From Phycisphaerae bacterium (GTDB lineage: Bacteria; Planctomycetota; Phycisphaerae; Phycisphaerales; SM1A02), in contig JABJDN010000080.1 in NCBI GenBank assembly GCA_018665385.1, positions 1 to 43,579 of the forward strand: a stretch of 43,579 nucleotides of DNA, written 5' to 3'. Below are positions 8,075 through 15,823 of the stretch, in pieces (the first letter of the stretch is position 1; each line of letters starts with the position of its first letter). The position numbers were made by a program, and so were the translations under genes. The notes beneath the pieces were generated by a model. That model ran no database searches. It saw nothing but the letters and a program-made list of their open reading frames with translations, and had not been told where the DNA came from.

Positions 8075-8710
8075 ATGGATAAAGAAAACCCAACTCCGCA
8101 ATACCTCAAACCATATCAAGAGGCTGTTGAAGAACATGGTGGAAATTTTGAAGCGACATTATGGCGTTCCAAAAAAGGGCAAGAATTACGATTTCAAGCG
8201 TTCACGCAAGCAATAGATTTTTCAGGCACAACTATTCTCGACATAGGATGTGGAATTGGGGACTTCGCTGAACACTTGTTGCAAGTGGACATGCAGTACG
8301 ACACATACATCGGAATAGATGCAATGGAAGAAATGATTACAACTGCGAACGCGCGTACTCTTGCACGTGCTACATTTCAAGTTGATGATGTTTTGCAAAA
8401 TACAAGTTTGATCTCTGATTTCGATTGGGCTATATTTTCTGGAACACTCAACGCTATGAATGAAGATGTCGCTGAAGAACTTATCAAAACCACATTCCAA
8501 GCGTGCAAAATTGGCGTTGCTTTTAATTTCCTTTCAGACACATCTGGTCGTGACCCAGAAACTGAAGACTTGCACCCTGCAACACGCTTTAACACCATTT
8601 CATGGCTAAAAACTGCTTTTTCGCTATCGCCTGTTGTTTCGTTCACACAAACCTATTTGCATGGGCATGACGGTACTATTATTATTCGTAAACACGAAGT
8701 TCCGCAGTAA
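8075..8710 (+). CDS. SAM-dependent class I methyltransferase
   Basis: The 211-residue protein contains the Rossmann-type SAM-binding motif I ILDIGCGIGDFAEHLL (near residues 53-68), the acidic end of strand 2 in YIGIDAMEEMI (about 80-90) and motif II FQVDDVL (about 104-110). This is typical of class I methyltransferases; the substrate cannot be inferred. The ATG at 8075 (MDKENP) is chosen because it lies 1 bp after the upstream stop; the frame stays open upstream but would overlap the amidotransferase gene. The C-terminal half lacks a recognisable substrate signature. Confidence 0.8.
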   Translation: MDKENPTPQYLKPYQEAVEEHGGNFEATLWRSKKGQELRFQAFTQAIDFSGTTILDIGCGIGDFAEHLLQVDMQYDTYIGIDAMEEMITTANARTLARATFQVDDVLQNTSLISDFDWAIFSGTLNAMNEDVAEELIKTTFQACKIGVAFNFLSDTSGRDPETEDLHPATRFNTISWLKTAFSLSPVVSFTQTYLHGHDGTIIIRKHEVPQ

Positions 8711-8736
8711 AGTGAAAGTGACAGGGAATTCAACTG

Positions 8737-8766
8737 TACAATAATGAGCGTCTTACTCAAGGAGAG
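8737..8766 (+). promoter_or_regulatory. Promoter and Shine-Dalgarno of the sppA-like gene
   Basis: TACAAT at 8737-8742 is a good -10 box. A purine-rich AAGGAGAG at 8759-8766 sits 8 nt before the ATG at 8775, giving a leader of roughly 25 nt. An out-of-frame ATG at 8768 lies between them. This is a standard leadered gene, in contrast with the leaderless ones nearby. Confidence 0.55.
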
Positions 8767-8774
8767 AATGAAAG

Positions 8775-9779
8775 ATGCCAGATACCACGAGCAGTACTGT
8801 TAAGGTCGTTGCAACAAACGGCGGTTTTAAAACTTTTGTCGCGTTCCTCGCAGCGATGTTTATTTTTATGATTGTTTTCCTCGTCGGAATTGTGGGAGGC
8901 TTTTCAGCTTTCGCATCATCCAACGCGAACAACGGACTTGTACAAACATCCACCCTGCAAGATGGCGGAGGCTCTTCTATAGCAGTACTTGAAGTGCAAG
9001 GAGTAATAGATGGATCCAATGCAGAATATGCTAGGCAAGCCGTAAATGAAATTTTAGATAACAAAAATATTCGCGCAGTAGTGTTGCGTGTCGACTCTCC
9101 AGGAGGCGGCGTTACTGCTTCTGACGAAATTTGGCATTACCTACAACGAATCAAAGAAGCAAATATTCCCATAGTTGCAAGTTACGGCGGAGTTGCGGCA
9201 TCGGGTGGGTATTACATTTCTTGTTGCGCTGACCACATCATCGCACAAGAGACAACAATTACTGGCTCAATCGGTGTTATCGCTAACATCATGACTTACC
9301 AAGAATTACTAGGCAAGATGGGTGTTACCCCAATCACGTTAATTGCACAAGGTTCCCCAGAAAAAGATGTTGCTAATGACGTCTACAGAAATTGGACTAT
9401 TAAAGATAAACAACAAGTCCGAGATATTTTAACTTCCATGTACACAATATTCTTCAGCAGAGTGAAAATGGGCCGAGGTCACGTCATTGTAGACGAGAAA
9501 TCGTTAAAAGCTGTAGCAAATGGTTCTGTGTACACAGCGCAACAAGCCCTCGAAAATGGTCTTATCGATGGTATAGGGTACCTTGACGATGCAATCGCCA
9601 TTGCCCGAAGCCATGCAGGAATCGCAAGCGACAACTCCACCGTGATACGGTTGAATCGAAACACACCTTCGTTTGGAGGGTTGTTTGGCGCTTCCTCATC
9701 AACAATAACAATCTCTGATATTCAAACTATGCTCCATGAGTTTTCGATGCCAAAACTTATGTACCTGTACAACAAATAA
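8775..9779 (+). CDS. sppA: Signal peptide peptidase SppA-type serine protease (S49)
   Basis: A 334-residue short-form SppA. A single membrane anchor spans about residues 20-47, with the catalytic part outside. The S49 signatures are present: VLEVQGVIDG, VLRVDSPGGGVTASDEIW, and GGVAASGGYYIS with probable nucleophile Ser143. Lys197 in GSPEKDVAND aligns with the catalytic lysine of short SppA enzymes, forming a Ser/Lys dyad. SppA cleaves leftover signal peptides in the membrane. It carries its own promoter and Shine-Dalgarno sequence, and the cyclase-fold gene begins 13 bp downstream, probably in the same transcript. Confidence 0.92.
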   Translation: MPDTTSSTVKVVATNGGFKTFVAFLAAMFIFMIVFLVGIVGGFSAFASSNANNGLVQTSTLQDGGGSSIAVLEVQGVIDGSNAEYARQAVNEILDNKNIRAVVLRVDSPGGGVTASDEIWHYLQRIKEANIPIVASYGGVAASGGYYISCCADHIIAQETTITGSIGVIANIMTYQELLGKMGVTPITLIAQGSPEKDVANDVYRNWTIKDKQQVRDILTSMYTIFFSRVKMGRGHVIVDEKSLKAVANGSVYTAQQALENGLIDGIGYLDDAIAIARSHAGIASDNSTVIRLNRNTPSFGGLFGASSSTITISDIQTMLHEFSMPKLMYLYNK

Positions 9780-9792
9780 AAAAAGGGAACAT

Positions 9793-11805
9793 ATGATTCT
9801 ATCTCTGTCCACAGTGGCGATTTGCGCCACGTGCGCTTTAGGTGCGCCTTCAGTTACCGATAAAGACGTAAAAAATGCAATTAACATGATAACGACTGCC
9901 CTCGAAGAGCGACACGATGAACTTCGATGTTGGGACCCCGTCATCCAATCGAAAGGTTGGCTTCACCGGCATCCCGGAACAACAACTGCGCTTACAACTC
10001 TGTCGTTGCTCTCCGCTGGAGTTTCTTACAACTCGCCAAAAATACAACGAGCAATAGATTTTATTTGGGAAATTGAAGAGCCTAGTTCGTATCTTCGTGC
10101 GTTGCGTATTTCTATTTGGGCGGTGCTTCCAGATACGTTCGAAAGACGCCTAGAGAAAGATACGAAACAATTGTTGCGATCGATGAGCCTTGAACTGGGT
10201 GGGTGGAGTGTCATCGGTACACCTACAAAAAACGAAATTATTTCGCCGCTCATTCGTGAATTTGGAGTAATTGCATTGCGTGATGCGCACAACCGAGGCA
10301 TTACGATATCTAAAAAGTATTGGCTCTCTATTGCAAATGCTGCGCTAAAGGCACAGCATGCTGACGGAGGCTGGGCATATAGTTCAAGTGGAACTGCGGG
10401 GAAGTCGTCATCTAACATGACCGTTGCAGGATTAAATTGCCTTTTGGGCATTGATGAATCTTGCGGCAGAGACTTAAACACTGACGATGCTGACAAACTT
10501 CATCTCGCTATTGAACAAGCCCTTACTTGGCTTGATGAGCATGGAACTATAAAAAATAGTGGCGGAACAGCTCTCATGAGTTATCTGTATGCACTTGAGC
10601 GGGTTGCGATGGCGTGCGGATTGTCAGAAGTTCGAAGCAGGGATTGGTACGTTGACGGTTGCAAAAGTACATTTAAAGCGCATTGCGGGAAGAAAAAAGC
10701 AAAGGGAAGTACTGTGAATTTAGCCTTTGCACTCTTATTTTTATCACGAGGAAACTCGCCAATTGCTATGAGTGAATTAGTAGAACGCAAAAGCAACATT
10801 GATATGTACAAAGTCTCTGATGCTATTACAAAAAAAGTTTCACACAAAGTAGAAACCGAGTTGAGTTGGCGCCTGCTTACGCAAGAAGAAAGTATTTCTA
10901 GTTGGCTACTTTCTCCCTTTATGCTTATACAGAACCACGAAGTTGTTCAAGACATTCAAAAGTTCCAGCAATATTTACAACATGGCGGCATGATTGTCAT
11001 GCTAGCAACAGGAAAGAGTTTGCAAACGTGTAGGAATCTCGCAGAAACAATTTGCCCAGATATCGAGATGGAACACTACCAACGAAATCATTGGGGGCAC
11101 AATCTTCTTGAAACTGCAGACAATGTTCATTTCTGGGTCTGGAACGACAATGTACGGGACAGAATCTTAGTCATTCAAGGAGACGGGGAAAAATTGACAA
11201 GAAGTAGTAATTCTGCCTTGGCTAGAGCGCTCGTAAATATTTGCTGCGGGACAATTGAAATAGACCAATGGAAGACACGTCTACATGTAACCCAAACATT
11301 CAAACCGTTGCGAAAAATGATCCTTGCTAAGCATTCGGGAAATTGGGATTCTGAAGTGGCAGCGTATAGAACCTGGCGAACAGAAGAAAAAGAATTCTCT
11401 GAAATTACGAAGCCATCGCTTGTTTTGGTTGGCGGAATTGATGAGGATGAAATCACAGAGGCACTTATAAGCAACATAATCGAAACTGCCAAAAAAGGCT
11501 CAACAATTATTATTGAGTCTATCGGTGGTCGAGGTCATTTTGCAAAGAAGGCGTGTGAACAAATTGCCTCTGCAACGAATGCAACTCCAACTCCGTTACC
11601 GTTACCCTTTGTGCCTACTGGAAGAGGATGGACAATTTTACATAGAGAATCGCTACCCGTACCGCTTGCAATAACAGTTGGCAAGGGGAAAATCATTTCT
11701 ATTGATTGTGACATTCGAAATGCCCTACTTCACCAAACCACTTGGGGAGTCCATGGATACTCGTACGAATCGGCGAAGAAACTAACGCAACAATTATGCA
11801 ACTGA
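9793..11805 (+). CDS. Exported protein with squalene-cyclase-like fold and DUF4159-like C-terminus
   Basis: The 670-residue protein starts with a signal peptide (MILSLSTVAICATCALGAPS). Residues ~20-330 look like the alpha/alpha barrel of prenyltransferase/squalene-oxidase repeats: helices with TTALTTLSLLSAG, AQHADGGWAYSSSG, TVAGLNCLLGI and GSTVNLAFALLFLSRG. The second half resembles the DUF4159 part of planctomycete two-domain proteins, with FQQYLQHGGMIVML near residue 400 and AKHSGNWDSEVAAY near 515. No catalytic DxDD cyclase motif is seen, so a scaffold or binding role is more likely than terpene cyclisation. The start at 9793 follows an AAAGGGAA sequence; upstream in-frame codons overlap the sppA gene. 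The function is unknown. Confidence 0.65.
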   Translation: MILSLSTVAICATCALGAPSVTDKDVKNAINMITTALEERHDELRCWDPVIQSKGWLHRHPGTTTALTTLSLLSAGVSYNSPKIQRAIDFIWEIEEPSSYLRALRISIWAVLPDTFERRLEKDTKQLLRSMSLELGGWSVIGTPTKNEIISPLIREFGVIALRDAHNRGITISKKYWLSIANAALKAQHADGGWAYSSSGTAGKSSSNMTVAGLNCLLGIDESCGRDLNTDDADKLHLAIEQALTWLDEHGTIKNSGGTALMSYLYALERVAMACGLSEVRSRDWYVDGCKSTFKAHCGKKKAKGSTVNLAFALLFLSRGNSPIAMSELVERKSNIDMYKVSDAITKKVSHKVETELSWRLLTQEESISSWLLSPFMLIQNHEVVQDIQKFQQYLQHGGMIVMLATGKSLQTCRNLAETICPDIEMEHYQRNHWGHNLLETADNVHFWVWNDNVRDRILVIQGDGEKLTRSSNSALARALVNICCGTIEIDQWKTRLHVTQTFKPLRKMILAKHSGNWDSEVAAYRTWRTEEKEFSEITKPSLVLVGGIDEDEITEALISNIIETAKKGSTIIIESIGGRGHFAKKACEQIASATNATPTPLPLPFVPTGRGWTILHRESLPVPLAITVGKGKIISIDCDIRNALLHQTTWGVHGYSYESAKKLTQQLCN

Positions 11806-12803
11806 TCAATAAACCGTACACTGCGTCCATGCGAATATACGCAACTATCTTCATAACAGTTGTTGTCGCCATTGTTTCTGGTGTTTTAGTTTCACAAAAA
11901 CAATCAGAAGATGCCCTTCGCGTCCTTCTTAACTCGTCGTCAAGCGTGAAACAATTGCAAGGTATTTCAAGACTCGAAACAAAATCTTTTGATGAATGTC
12001 GCAGGCATGTTGCTCATCTTCTTGCAGCACAACCCGATGTCTCTGTAAAAGCGCAAGCATTGCTTGTGTACAAAGCCTTTCACCAAAAACGGATGAATGA
12101 CTTGATTAACTTGCCAATTGAAAAGTCCCTGTTGCAATCTGCGTTTTGGTGGGACAATCAACAAACACAAATTCCGATGTCATTGCCGGCAATACCCGCA
12201 ATAGAAATTGACAACGCCACCGCGCCATGGTTGTTGAAACTCTCCTCGTTTTATGCTGAAGAACAACGAAACCACACTCTGCAAGTAATCGAACAGTTAC
12301 CTATCCGCGACCGCGATGGGAGCGTGCTACTAACAGTGTTAGCCATTCATGCGAATAACAGTAATGACATCCAACGACTTGTTTCAGAATGGAGCACTTC
12401 ATACGATACAGAAGCACAAAAAGCCGCATTGCTATTACATGCCCTACAAGGTGAGTCTTCAATTTCTGTTCTCTCTCAGGATTCAGAAATTCAAACAATC
12501 CAACTTATTCTTCGTGATGAAAACACAAAGTTGGCATGGCGGAGTATGCACAGAGATGACGGAAATGTTTTTGCAGATATTGTTTTAGCTGGGATGATTG
12601 CAAACCCATCCAAATTCATCGAATCTTGCATTGATACTGCGAAACAAAACAAATGGGTTCACCCTGAGCATGCAATCATAATTGCAAGCACGTTCTTCCC
12701 AGATATCGCCTCTAGAATTCCTGCCAGTTATAGGCGTAACGACGAAAGTAGAAAAAAATGGTGGGACCTATTCTCTTGCGGGTTACTACTCCAGAAGCGA
12801 TAA
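11796..12803 (+). CDS. Membrane-anchored helical-repeat protein of unknown function
   Basis: I do not recognise the family. The 335-residue product has one N-terminal transmembrane segment (IYATIFITVVVAIVSGVLVS) followed by helix-rich sequence with short repeat-like pairs (ALRVLLNSSSS, QLQGISRL, KAQALLVYKAF, AQKAALLLHAL) suggestive of HEAT- or TPR-like helices. No catalytic motif is visible. The ATG at 11796 overlaps the end of the preceding gene by 10 bp; an alternative ATG at 11829 gives a more usual anchor. Its position after the cyclase-fold gene suggests one envelope-related operon with sppA. The thioesterase gene starts 7 bp downstream. Confidence 0.6.
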   Translation: MQLINKPYTASMRIYATIFITVVVAIVSGVLVSQKQSEDALRVLLNSSSSVKQLQGISRLETKSFDECRRHVAHLLAAQPDVSVKAQALLVYKAFHQKRMNDLINLPIEKSLLQSAFWWDNQQTQIPMSLPAIPAIEIDNATAPWLLKLSSFYAEEQRNHTLQVIEQLPIRDRDGSVLLTVLAIHANNSNDIQRLVSEWSTSYDTEAQKAALLLHALQGESSISVLSQDSEIQTIQLILRDENTKLAWRSMHRDDGNVFADIVLAGMIANPSKFIESCIDTAKQNKWVHPEHAIIIASTFFPDIASRIPASYRRNDESRKKWWDLFSCGLLLQKR

Positions 12804-12804
12804 T
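12799..12804 (+). promoter_or_regulatory. -10 box of the thioesterase gene (leaderless type)
   Basis: GATAAT, spanning the stop of the upstream gene, ends 6 nt before the ATG at 12811. No Shine-Dalgarno sequence is present. Confidence 0.4.
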
Positions 12805-12810
12805 ACGTAC

Positions 12811-13206
12811 ATGAATGATTCGATAGCCCTATGCGTCGTCATGATGCCCCGAGATTCCAACGTGTATGGAACAATTTTCGGTGGCATTATTCTTTCTTAC
12901 ATTGACCAAGCTGGTTTCATAGAAGCTAGAAAGCACGGAAACCATCGATGGGTAACCGCAAGCATCGATAAAGTTGATTTCGAAAGACCGGTTTGTATTG
13001 GCGATGTAGTGCGATTTTATACAAAGACGATTAAAACCGGCACATCATCCGTGTCCATCGAAATCATTGTTGAATCAGAACGTCTGGCGACTGCAGAAAA
13101 ATTGCAGGTAACGAAAGCTCGATTAACAATGGTCAGTGTAGATGAGAATGGCAAATCGATTCCGTTCACCTCTCCTCAAACAGCACATAAGAAAGCAAGC
13201 GCATGA
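12811..13206 (+). CDS. Acyl-CoA thioesterase, hot-dog fold (YciA-like)
   Basis: The 131-residue protein matches the hot-dog acyl-CoA thioesterase family: MMPRDSNVYGTIFGGIILSYID, where the N-x-x-G-x-x-F-GG-x-x-L/I-x-x-x-D pattern holds the catalytic Asp, then a conserved VTASIDKVDFERPVCIGDVV strand pair. The family hydrolyses fatty acyl-CoAs in the cytoplasm as hexamers. The start at 12811 (MNDSIALC) is chosen because the longer frame overlaps the preceding gene and the extra residues do not fit the family. Its stop overlaps the purN start (ATGA), so the two are translationally coupled. Confidence 0.85.
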   Translation: MNDSIALCVVMMPRDSNVYGTIFGGIILSYIDQAGFIEARKHGNHRWVTASIDKVDFERPVCIGDVVRFYTKTIKTGTSSVSIEIIVESERLATAEKLQVTKARLTMVSVDENGKSIPFTSPQTAHKKASA

Positions 13207-13787
13207 CTATTTCCATTGCCGTGCTATGCAGCGGTGGCGGTCGCACTGCTATAAACCTACTTGATCAGATACATGAGGGGCATTTAGAAGCAGAAATCGT
13301 ATTAGCAATCGCATCCAAACATGGTATCGCAGCGATAGACTTACTCACTGAACGAAACGTAGAAGTCGCAATTGCAAGGCAACCAGAGGACAGCATTGCT
13401 ATTGGTGATGCGAACGTAGAAGTATGGCTTGATGAATACAAGCCTGATTTAATTTGCCTTTGCGGTTACCTACGACTCATTCACATTAAACCGTGGATGG
13501 AAGGAAGAGTTCTGAATATACATCCATCTTTACTACCTAAATACGGTGGCAAAGGCATGTATGGGACGAGCGTTCACGAGGCAGTTAAGCAAAATAATGA
13601 AGTAGAAACTGGATGCACCGTGCATTTTGTGGATAGCGAATACGACCACGGACCGCACGTGCTACAAAAATCCTGTAGCGTGGCCCAGAGTGACACCATC
13701 GAAGGCATTGCCGAAAAAGTATTCAAATTAGAATGTGAAGCGTATCCTGAAGCCATAAGACAAGTAGTCGAGCAACTCAGGGTATGA
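13203..13787 (+). CDS. purN: Phosphoribosylglycinamide formyltransferase
   Basis: PurN transfers a formyl group from 10-formyl-THF to GAR in purine synthesis. The 194-residue protein has the glycine-rich start VLCSGGGRTAINLL, the family motif LNIHPSLLPKYGGKGMYG containing the catalytic Asn and His, and the later conserved stretch HFVDSEYDHGPHVLQ with the catalytic Asp. These are the formyltransferase-family catalytic residues. The length matches family members of about 200 residues. The start codon lies inside the thioesterase stop (ATGA overlap). DUF502 follows 13 bp downstream. Confidence 0.92.
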   Translation: MTISIAVLCSGGGRTAINLLDQIHEGHLEAEIVLAIASKHGIAAIDLLTERNVEVAIARQPEDSIAIGDANVEVWLDEYKPDLICLCGYLRLIHIKPWMEGRVLNIHPSLLPKYGGKGMYGTSVHEAVKQNNEVETGCTVHFVDSEYDHGPHVLQKSCSVAQSDTIEGIAEKVFKLECEAYPEAIRQVVEQLRV

Positions 13788-13800
13788 TGGAGATACGAAC

Positions 13801-14643
13801 ATGAGCGAAACGAAAAAAACTCGACCCTTCTTACGCGGTCTTGCCGTACTTCTTCCATCAGTTCTCACACTATGGCTGCTCGTCAAGGCATACCAATTTA
13901 TTGATTCAGCAATCGCGGAGCCAATTAACACTGGCATACGCTCTGCATTTATCCAGATTCCAAAACATTTTCCGCAAATTGCTAACGCGCTCGCCATTGG
14001 GCCAGACCATGATGCATTAGCTGAAGCCGCAAACGCACAAAACATTACTGAAAACTCACCTGCTTGGATTGAGTTATCTGGAGAGGTATTCGCTGAATCT
14101 GTTAACACTTGGTGGACAGAACATGCGTGGATGAATTTACTTGGATTGGTAGTTGCGGCAATCATTGTGTATATTTCTGGACGGCTTGTTGGCGGTTTTA
14201 TTGGAAGAACTATCTACAAGCGGCTAGAAAAATTGATGGTCACTGTCCCAGTTGTTAGCAAGGTGTATCCGTACATCAAGCAACTCGTTGACTTTCTCAT
14301 CACCGATAGCGATAAACCAAAATTCAGCAGAGTTGTTGCTGTCGAGTATCCAAGGAAAGGTGTTTGGTCAGTGGGATTCATGACGGGCGAATCACTTCAA
14401 ACAATCGAAGCGAAATTGCCTGATTCCGTTACTATCTTTATACCCAGTTCCCCCACTCCCTTTACTGGATACACTATTACAGTCGCAAAAAGCGACACAA
14501 TTAACCTTCCCATCACCGTAGAAGAAGCGATACGTTTCGCTGTTAGTGGTGGAGTACTAGTCCCAGACCATCAAGCCCTCGAAAATGGGTTGAAGCAAGA
14601 ATCTGCTAAAATAGAACCACCTTCAGATTCAGAAGGAAGCTGA
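13801..14643 (+). CDS. DUF502-family membrane protein
   Basis: A 280-residue protein of the DUF502 family. TM1 lies at about residues 10-32 (LRGLAVLLPSVLTLWLLVKAY) and TM2 at about 115-138 (LLGLVVAAIIVYISGRLVGG). The conserved family segment follows: VPVVSKVYPYIKQLVDF, then VAVEYPRKGVWSVGFMTG and VTIFIPSSPTPFTGYTI. The function is not known; plant relatives are membrane proteins. An insertion of roughly 50 residues between the two helices is longer than in many bacterial members. GGAG at 13789-13792 is a plausible ribosome-binding site for the ATG at 13801. hpf follows 19 bp downstream, apparently in the same transcript. Confidence 0.85.
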   Translation: MSETKKTRPFLRGLAVLLPSVLTLWLLVKAYQFIDSAIAEPINTGIRSAFIQIPKHFPQIANALAIGPDHDALAEAANAQNITENSPAWIELSGEVFAESVNTWWTEHAWMNLLGLVVAAIIVYISGRLVGGFIGRTIYKRLEKLMVTVPVVSKVYPYIKQLVDFLITDSDKPKFSRVVAVEYPRKGVWSVGFMTGESLQTIEAKLPDSVTIFIPSSPTPFTGYTITVAKSDTINLPITVEEAIRFAVSGGVLVPDHQALENGLKQESAKIEPPSDSEGS

Positions 14644-14662
14644 ATCAGAAAGAGTTACCGCT

Positions 14663-14980
14663 ATGCAAATCAATATCACAAGCAAACAACTTGAAATGAC
14701 ACAAACTATTGAAGAGTACATTCACTCTAAAGCAGCAAAGCTCACGCGTTTTTATAACCGGATTGAGCAGATAAATGTTATTGTTGAAAAGACCACACAT
14801 GGTTTCACAGCAGAAATAATTACCGATGTCGAACACCACGAAGATATCGTTGCAAGCAACGAAGACAGTGACATGCATGCAGCAATTGATGGTTGCATCG
14901 ACCGTAGCATACGACAAATTACAGACTTAAAGAACCAAGTCCGTGATCACCATAAACACTCCAACGGAGACAAGCAATGA
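14663..14980 (+). CDS. hpf: Ribosome hibernation-promoting factor / RaiA (short form)
   Basis: The 105-residue protein matches the HPF/RaiA beta-alpha-beta-beta-beta-alpha domain: MQINITSKQLEMTQTIEEYI, KLTRFYNRIEQINVIVEK, and a C-terminal helix with DMHAAIDGCIDRSIRQITDLK. It lacks the C-terminal dimerisation domain of long HPF, so it is the short type that binds 30S and stops translation in resting cells. It sits directly before an EIIA(Ntr)-like gene with an ATGA overlap, the same adjacency as in proteobacterial rpoN operons, but without rpoN. Confidence 0.9.
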   Translation: MQINITSKQLEMTQTIEEYIHSKAAKLTRFYNRIEQINVIVEKTTHGFTAEIITDVEHHEDIVASNEDSDMHAAIDGCIDRSIRQITDLKNQVRDHHKHSNGDKQ

Positions 14981-15447
14981 AATTAATGGATTTAGTCGTA
15001 AACGACGCAATTATTCCTGAACTCACATCAACAAAACGAGATGAGGTCATTTCGGAAATGGTTGATGCACTTGTCGCCTCTAGTTGTGTTTCCGAAGACC
15101 ATCGTGAAGAATTTACTAAAGCAATCATTCGTAGAGAAAACAAGGGGTCAACCGGCTTCGGGCATGGCGTTGCTGTTCCTCACGTGAAGCACGCCGATAT
15201 CAAAACAATGCATATTGCCATTGGCAACAGCGTAGATGGAATTGACTTTAAGGCGCTTGACCGCGAGCCTGTGTACTCCGTCATTATGCTGTTAAGTCCA
15301 GAAGACCAACCCGAATGCCATTTGGATGCTATGGAAGCTATCTTCAGTAGCTTAAGCCAGGACACATTCAGAAGGTTTCTACGACAGGCAAACAATACCG
15401 AAGACGTTCTTACCCTTCTGACCGAAACAGACAACGCAGTTCGCTAA
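14977..15447 (+). CDS. ptsN: PTS EIIA(Ntr)/mannitol-fructose-type IIA domain protein
   Basis: A stand-alone PTS IIA domain of 156 residues. The phosphoacceptor His69 lies in the conserved GFGHGVAVPHVKH segment, and the downstream VIMLLSPEDQPECHLDAM is typical of the PtsN/fructose-IIA family. It is expected to be phosphorylated by a phosphocarrier HPr and to act as a regulator, since no EIIB/EIIC permease is nearby. It starts inside the hpf stop codon (ATGA) and is followed 71 bp later by an HPr gene, forming an hpf-ptsN-HPr block. Regulatory targets cannot be read from the sequence. Confidence 0.88.
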   Translation: MKLMDLVVNDAIIPELTSTKRDEVISEMVDALVASSCVSEDHREEFTKAIIRRENKGSTGFGHGVAVPHVKHADIKTMHIAIGNSVDGIDFKALDREPVYSVIMLLSPEDQPECHLDAMEAIFSSLSQDTFRRFLRQANNTEDVLTLLTETDNAVR

Positions 15448-15518
15448 TAAAACCGCCATGTAATTCATCAATATGGCCTCTTCTTTGAGATTCCAAATCT
15501 ATACGACCCCACACAATT

Positions 15519-15791
15519 ATGCCTTTACAAACAGCAACAATAAAAATAGTGAACCGGCTAGGCATGCATGCTAGGCCAGCAATGCTATTTGCTGAAGTTG
15601 CTGGAAAATTTAGCGCTTCCATTACTGTAGGGCACAGTGAAAGCGATAATGTTGATGCCAAGTCAATAATGCAACTTATGATGCTAGCTGCAACAGAGGG
15701 TACCGCGCTAACTATTGAAGCAGACGGGGAAGATGCTAATCAAGCAGTCGATGAACTCACAGAGTTAGTCGCATCTGGATTTAACGAGTAA
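15519..15791 (+). CDS. ptsH: Phosphocarrier protein HPr
   Basis: HPr shuttles phosphate from Enzyme I to IIA proteins. The 90-residue protein carries the active-site motif RLGMHARPA with His17 (equivalent to His15), and the regulatory site VDAKSIMQL with Ser49 (equivalent to Ser46), which suggests possible control by HPr kinase. Length and order match the family. No Enzyme I or HPr kinase gene lies in the window. The 71-bp gap upstream contains TATACG at 15500-15505, a weak -10 candidate; the short sequence before the ATG has no Shine-Dalgarno site. Confidence 0.92.
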   Translation: MPLQTATIKIVNRLGMHARPAMLFAEVAGKFSASITVGHSESDNVDAKSIMQLMMLAATEGTALTIEADGEDANQAVDELTELVASGFNE

Positions 15792-15823
15792 GTCCAAAAC
15801 CAAAACAAGTGTTCGCCTTCGAA

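Noticed and set aside
10026..10496. A 156-codon minus-strand open frame inside the cyclase-fold gene
   Set aside because: It is a shadow of a clear plus-strand gene with a signal peptide and family motifs.
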